Shown here in pieces: positions 6,545 through 10,529 of a stretch of DNA of 10,529 nucleotides. The notes under the pieces were generated by a model. It was not told the origin of the DNA, did no database searches, and worked only from the letters and a program-made list of their open reading frames with translations. Source of the stretch: UBA3210 sp048359995 (GTDB lineage: Bacteria > Bacillota_I > Bacilli_A > RFN20 > CAG-449); contig DBGCPK010000004.1 of the NCBI GenBank assembly GCA_048359995.1, positions 1 to 10,529 on the forward strand, in the 5' to 3' direction. Positions within the stretch are counted from its first letter, which is position 1; each line of letters begins with the position of its first letter. A program made the translations under genes and the position numbers.

Positions 6545-7962
6545 AAAAAAAGTTCGGGTTGTTCGCATTGATTTTCGGAACCGTTCTTTCTTTGGGCGTC
6601 AAAGAGAGCGTACCCGCTTTCAAAAAGACGGGCATTTTGAAAACCAATGACGCGGGTACTTATTCTCCGGGTCTGACTTTCGATCTCAGCGAAGACGGCA
6701 CGTATTACATCGTGTCCAATCGATTGAATCGACTTACAAACGGAGATGTCGTCATTCCCGAAACTTACAATTCGCTACCGGTGAAAGAGATCCTTTCCGA
6801 AGGCTTTGCCGAGCGGACTTGGATCAAATCGGTATCGATTCCGAAAACGATCGAGAAGATCGGAGCGGGCGCTTTTTCGCAGACTTCGTTGGAAAAAGTC
6901 TATTTCAACGCGGAAAATTGTCAGGACTTCAACGCGCGGAACTGGGTCTTTTATCCCGGATCCGGTCAGAATATCGCCTTGACGATCGGAAAAGACTGCA
7001 AACGGATTCCTTCTAGAATGTTTTTTCCTTTGAGTACGGTGCCGAGTCTGACGCCGAGCGTGAGCAGCGTTTCTTTCGAAGAAGGCGCGGTTTTGGAAGA
7101 AATCGGTGATTATGCGTTTTACAATCTGAACGGATTTTCTTCGATTCGGTTGCCCGATTCGCTGGAAAAGATCGGGGATTACGCGTTTTTTGGAAACGGG
7201 CTGATCTCTTTGACCTTTCCCGACAGCCTGAAAGAAATCGGCGCGCATTCTTTCGATCATTCGGGTTCATTGGAATCTGTGCAAATATCCGGAAATCTGG
7301 AAAAAATTTCCGACGGAGCATTCCGTTTTTCTCCTTTTTTGGAAGAACTTATCCTGCCGTCTTCCGTCAAAGAAATCGGCAAGGATAGTTTCCGCTATTG
7401 CTACGGGCTAAAAACGGCCGATTTGAATGCGACGGAAATCATCGGCGAATCGGCGTTTGAAGATTGCGTTTCATTGGAAACCGTTTCTTTCTTAGAAGCG
7501 GTAAATATCGCGGAACGGGCGTTTAAAAACTGCGCTTCGTTGGTTCGTTTGACTTTGCCGGACGGGCTGAAAGAACTGGGATATCAGGCTTTCTACGGGG
7601 CGAGCAAGGTAAGCGAATTGACTTTCCTCTCATCGGCTTTGAACGATCTTTCTCAGGATAATCAAGTCTTCGTCGGTCTGGGCGAAGAGACCGAAGGAGT
7701 CGAAGTGACGATCGGAAAAAACGTTTCTTCCGTTCCGGAAAGGCTGTTCTTTTCCACTTCCGACTATGAACGTCTTCCGAAAATATCGAAGATCGTCTTT
7801 TATTCCGGAAATCTCGTTTCCGTCGGGAAAAACGCTTTCGCGCATCTGAACGCGGAAACGATCTATTACGGAACGATAGCGTCTTGGCTGGAAATCGAAA
7901 TCGGCTACGGCAACGATTGCCTGACGTCGGCGGATTGCCGAAGAGAGGAGGGGGCTTTATGA
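6541..7962 (+). CDS. Secreted BspA-type leucine-rich repeat (LRR_5) protein
   Basis: This 473-residue protein begins with a basic MKKK start and a hydrophobic segment (residues about 5-20), a likely Sec signal peptide with no lipobox Cys. From about residue 80 it is built of LRR_5 repeats. Recurring units have the form LP-x-SL-x-x-IG-x-x-AF-x-x-x-x-x-L-x-x-L, for instance around 204-227 (LPDSLEKIGDYAFFGNGLISLTF, quoted by position), 227-247, 271-291 and 339-360. The end, IYYGTIASWLEIEI at 441-454, matches the YYxGTxxxW closing strand common in BspA-like proteins, so the C-terminus looks natural. No sorting signal or C-terminal membrane helix is seen, and how it stays at the cell is unclear. 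BspA-family repeats mediate binding to host proteins or other bacteria in some species. Here the gene sits between nagA and the GH84 gene with ATGA overlaps at both ends and AAGGAG at 6527-6532, which suggests a role tied to glycan capture or use. That role is inferred, not shown. Confidence 0.9.
   Translation: MKKKFGLFALIFGTVLSLGVKESVPAFKKTGILKTNDAGTYSPGLTFDLSEDGTYYIVSNRLNRLTNGDVVIPETYNSLPVKEILSEGFAERTWIKSVSIPKTIEKIGAGAFSQTSLEKVYFNAENCQDFNARNWVFYPGSGQNIALTIGKDCKRIPSRMFFPLSTVPSLTPSVSSVSFEEGAVLEEIGDYAFYNLNGFSSIRLPDSLEKIGDYAFFGNGLISLTFPDSLKEIGAHSFDHSGSLESVQISGNLEKISDGAFRFSPFLEELILPSSVKEIGKDSFRYCYGLKTADLNATEIIGESAFEDCVSLETVSFLEAVNIAERAFKNCASLVRLTLPDGLKELGYQAFYGASKVSELTFLSSALNDLSQDNQVFVGLGEETEGVEVTIGKNVSSVPERLFFSTSDYERLPKISKIVFYSGNLVSVGKNAFAHLNAETIYYGTIASWLEIEIGYGNDCLTSADCRREEGAL
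7946..7951 (+). promoter_or_regulatory. Ribosome binding site for the GH84 gene
   Basis: AGGAGG within a purine-rich run lies 7 bases before the ATG at 7959. It is a strong site with near-ideal spacing, placed inside the 3' end of the LRR_5 gene. Confidence 0.85.
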
Positions 7963-10529
7963 AAAAATTGCGTTTGTTCTGCGCTGTGTTGTTGACGGGA
8001 GGTTTGTTTTCCTGTTCGAAAACGCGGTCGGATTCATCATCATCTTCTTTCGTATCGTCGGAGCAGTCGAGCGGAGAGGAATACGGAAAGGTCGATATCA
8101 GCGTTCCCAAGGACATCGACTATGACACCGATCCGAAATCGCCGTATACGATCTATCCGACGCCGCATAACATTCACTACGAGAAGAGCGTTTACCGCAT
8201 TCCGCGCATCGTCGAAGCGACGATCGAATCGGGTATCGACGAAGCGACGGAAGATTATCTTTACGAAGTGATGGCTTTGAAAGACGTGATGGTGCGGAAA
8301 AGCGAAAGCGCGACCGAAGGTTATCGGGTTCTTTTGGGGATCGATCAGTCGGGTGAAGCCGTCGATCGTTTCGTCAACGAAAATCAAAGCGCTTTGTTCG
8401 AAAAAACCGACGCCTACTATCTTTCGATCGACGAGAAAAATATCGTGATTCTGGGAAAGGACACGGACGCCTGTTTTTACGGGTTGACGACGTTGAAAGG
8501 AATTTTCGAACAGACGACCAACGTCGTTCGATGTCTGGAAGTCGAAGACTATTCGGATTGCACTTACCGCGGGTTCATCGAGGGTTACTACGGCATTCCG
8601 TGGACGAAAGACGAAAGAATCGAACTGATGGAATACGGCAGCAAAGTCAAATCCAATATCTACATCTACGCGCCGAAAGACGACAGTTATCACAGCACCG
8701 ATTGGCGTAGCCTTTATAACGAATCGGATTTGCTCGATTTGAAAGAGGAGATCGAAACGGGCAGGCGGACGAAAACCCGTTTTGCTTGGGCGATTCACCC
8801 GTTTTTGAGTTCGGCGATTACAGACGACAATTACGCGGAAAGCGTCGTCGTTATCAAAAATAAATTCGAACAGCTTTACGAAACCGGCGTTCGTCAGTTC
8901 GTCATCTCCGCGGACGACGTCTCGGTGGACGAAACAAAGAAAGTGAACGCGGCTTTGCAAAAAAACCTGCTCAACGAAATGTCTTCTTGGTGCAAGAGCA
9001 AAGGAGACTGCTATGACCTGATCTTCGTTCCGAGCGCGTACTGCTACCAGTCGGAGACGCGTCTCAATATTTATCTGGAACCGTATTACGAAGAATTGTG
9101 CGACGGGTTGGATCAGGACGTCGAAATCATGTGGACGGGAAATTCGATTTGCAGCAGTGTGTCGACGGGAAAATGGGAAGAGTTTACCGCGCTGACGGGG
9201 AAAAAGGCCTTTATGTGGTTGAACTGGCCGGTCAACGACTATTCGGTCAAGCATCTGATGATGGGAAAAGGAGAAGTTTTGAATCAAAAAATTTCTTATG
9301 ATCAGGAGATCGGCTTTACGGGAATCGTCACGAATCCGATGCAACAGGCGGAAGAGTCGAAATTGTCGATTTTCGCCGTTTCGGACTATTGCTGGAACAT
9401 CAACGGCTTCGATTGCGACGCCAGTTACGCTTACAGTTTCGGGACGATCGAATCGAATGAAACCGAATCGCTCTATCGCTTGTGCCGGCATCTGACCAAT
9501 GCAACGCTGTACGAAGGAAGATATTTCGACGAATCGGAAGAATTCAAACCTTTGGTGGAAAACTTCGAAGAGAAATTTTACGCAGGCGACGTCTCCGGGA
9601 TTTCTTCTTTGATTCCTCTCTATCAAGAGATCGTCTCGGATGCGGATTCTTTCCTGAATAACGCGGAGAATCTCGCGCTCAGAGATTCGATGCGCCCTTG
9701 GATCGAGTATTTGAAAAGAATGGCTTTGGCATCGGAATTCTATTTGAAAGTGATCGAAAACAGCCTTTCGCCGGATTCGATGACTTGGTTTGAAACCGCC
9801 GAAAGATACTTCGCGGAAATGGAAGAGCAAAAAGCGCCTGTTTTGAACACAATCCTTTACAATATCGATTACGTATCCGTCGAAGGAGGCGTATCCGTCC
9901 TGAAACCTTTCCTCAACCTGATTCGCGCGATTGCGAAAGACGAAGCGTATTTGGCAGCGGGAAAATATCTCGGCGTAACGTATAAAGGGTTTACGGGAGT
10001 TTACGAGGGCGATTTGAACAACGTCATCGACGAAGATACCGATACTTACGTCTGGATGGACGGTTATCCGGAAGAAAACGCGTACGTCCGCGTGGATTTA
10101 GGCGAAATCACGGAAATTAAAGATATCCGAATTTTGCAGGGAAACGGTAAAAACAACGACAAGATGTCCGGCGTGATCGAAGTGTCCACGGACGGAAAGA
10201 ATTTCACCGAAGTCGGAACGATCGACGGTCTGGAAACGATCGTGGATTTAAGGGAAAATCCGGTTTCGGGGCGCTTTGTCCGCATTCGAAGCACGGAGAA
10301 AGGGGCGACTTGGGTCGCAATCAGGGATATCTCCGTGAATCAACTTGGCGAATTACATGGAACCGCGTCCTACGAAGGCTTCGATACAATCTATTCGGGA
10401 ACGATGAACAACGTCGTCGACGGAGACGACGAGACGTTCGTTTGGTTCGGAAGCGCGCCGACAACGGACTCGACGATCACGGTCGACCTGAAAACGGTAC
10501 AGGTAATCGACAACATTCAGATCCTTACC
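7959..10529 (+). CDS. GH84 beta-N-acetylglucosaminidase lipoprotein with F5/8C domains (3' truncated)
   Basis: The frame runs open for 857 codons to the window end, so the C-terminus is missing. Residues 1-19 are a lipoprotein signal peptide with lipobox LFSC (Cys19), followed by a Ser-rich linker. Residues about 62-195 resemble the GH20b-like N-terminal domain (IYPTPH, GLTTLKGIFEQ). Residues about 200-490 are the GH84 barrel: YRGFIEGYYGIPW, YIYAPKDD (Lys240), the catalytic pair Asp319-Asp320 in ISADDVS, MWTG (391-394), NWPVNDY (422-428) and NPMQQAE (459-465). All match the known substrate-assisted active site that uses the N-acetyl group. A helical region (about 500-665) precedes one full F5/8C domain (about 680-798, ending RFVRI and WVAIRDISVN) and the start of a second (about 808 onward). 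It should release terminal beta-GlcNAc from surface glycans outside the cell. A perfect AGGAGG at 7946-7951 and an ATGA overlap fix the start. Family members are often annotated as hyaluronidase; exo-acting O-GlcNAcase-like activity is more usual. Confidence 0.94.
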   Translation, partial: MKKLRLFCAVLLTGGLFSCSKTRSDSSSSSFVSSEQSSGEEYGKVDISVPKDIDYDTDPKSPYTIYPTPHNIHYEKSVYRIPRIVEATIESGIDEATEDYLYEVMALKDVMVRKSESATEGYRVLLGIDQSGEAVDRFVNENQSALFEKTDAYYLSIDEKNIVILGKDTDACFYGLTTLKGIFEQTTNVVRCLEVEDYSDCTYRGFIEGYYGIPWTKDERIELMEYGSKVKSNIYIYAPKDDSYHSTDWRSLYNESDLLDLKEEIETGRRTKTRFAWAIHPFLSSAITDDNYAESVVVIKNKFEQLYETGVRQFVISADDVSVDETKKVNAALQKNLLNEMSSWCKSKGDCYDLIFVPSAYCYQSETRLNIYLEPYYEELCDGLDQDVEIMWTGNSICSSVSTGKWEEFTALTGKKAFMWLNWPVNDYSVKHLMMGKGEVLNQKISYDQEIGFTGIVTNPMQQAEESKLSIFAVSDYCWNINGFDCDASYAYSFGTIESNETESLYRLCRHLTNATLYEGRYFDESEEFKPLVENFEEKFYAGDVSGISSLIPLYQEIVSDADSFLNNAENLALRDSMRPWIEYLKRMALASEFYLKVIENSLSPDSMTWFETAERYFAEMEEQKAPVLNTILYNIDYVSVEGGVSVLKPFLNLIRAIAKDEAYLAAGKYLGVTYKGFTGVYEGDLNNVIDEDTDTYVWMDGYPEENAYVRVDLGEITEIKDIRILQGNGKNNDKMSGVIEVSTDGKNFTEVGTIDGLETIVDLRENPVSGRFVRIRSTEKGATWVAIRDISVNQLGELHGTASYEGFDTIYSGTMNNVVDGDDETFVWFGSAPTTDSTITVDLKTVQVIDNIQILT

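Noticed and set aside
8040..9830. 596-codon minus-strand open frame opposite the GH84 gene
   Set aside because: The plus strand has a complete GH84 active site across this region, a strong ribosome binding site and a lipobox. The minus-strand product is rich in Arg, Phe and Val with no recognisable domain, and its openness is explained by codon bias.
1..10529. tRNA, rRNA, CRISPR arrays, insertion sequences, riboswitches, terminators
   Set aside because: Nothing of the kind could be seen; nearly every base is coding on the plus strand.

Overview
The window is a single, densely packed, plus-strand operon fragment of seven genes, cut at both ends. The genes combine exported glycan-degrading proteins with a cytoplasmic pathway for N-acetylglucosamine (GlcNAc). 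The organism looks like a Gram-positive, probably gut-associated Firmicute or Bacilli-type commensal. The evidence is a Bacillus-type short NagB, a BspA-type leucine-rich repeat protein, a lipoprotein with a Ser-rich linker after the lipobox Cys, and large proteins carrying F5/8C (CBM32-like) domains. TGA is used as a stop at three gene ends, so the standard bacterial code applies and a Mycoplasma-type code is ruled out. The taxon is an inference from gene style; no rRNA or other marker gene is present.

Layout: 1-705 is the C-terminal end of an exported protein, with an F5/8C tail followed by a GH16 catalytic domain. 711-2132 is an alpha-D-phosphohexomutase of the PGM/PMM type. 2132-4672 is a divergent GH94 glycoside phosphorylase. 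4669-5415 is nagB. 5402-6544 is nagA. 6541-7962 is a secreted LRR_5 protein. 7959 to the window end is a GH84 beta-N-acetylglucosaminidase lipoprotein with one complete F5/8C domain and the start of a second. The only intergenic DNA is 5 bases (706-710). Every other junction overlaps (one TAATG, three ATGA, one 14-base overlap), so no internal promoter or terminator is visible and translational coupling is likely. No stretch over 300 bases lacks a gene.

How the genes could work together (inference): surface GH84 and GH16 enzymes, held on host or microbial glycans by F5/8C modules, trim amino-sugar-containing polymers. Imported disaccharide is split by the GH94 enzyme with phosphate, giving a sugar 1-phosphate. 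If this is GlcNAc-1-P, the mutase makes GlcNAc-6-P, NagA deacetylates it, and NagB turns GlcN-6-P into fructose-6-P and ammonia. This would be an ATP-saving phosphorolytic route like the chitobiose phosphorylase route of vibrios, but with a divergent GH94 enzyme whose substrate cannot be read from sequence. No transporter, GlcNAc kinase or regulator lies in the window.
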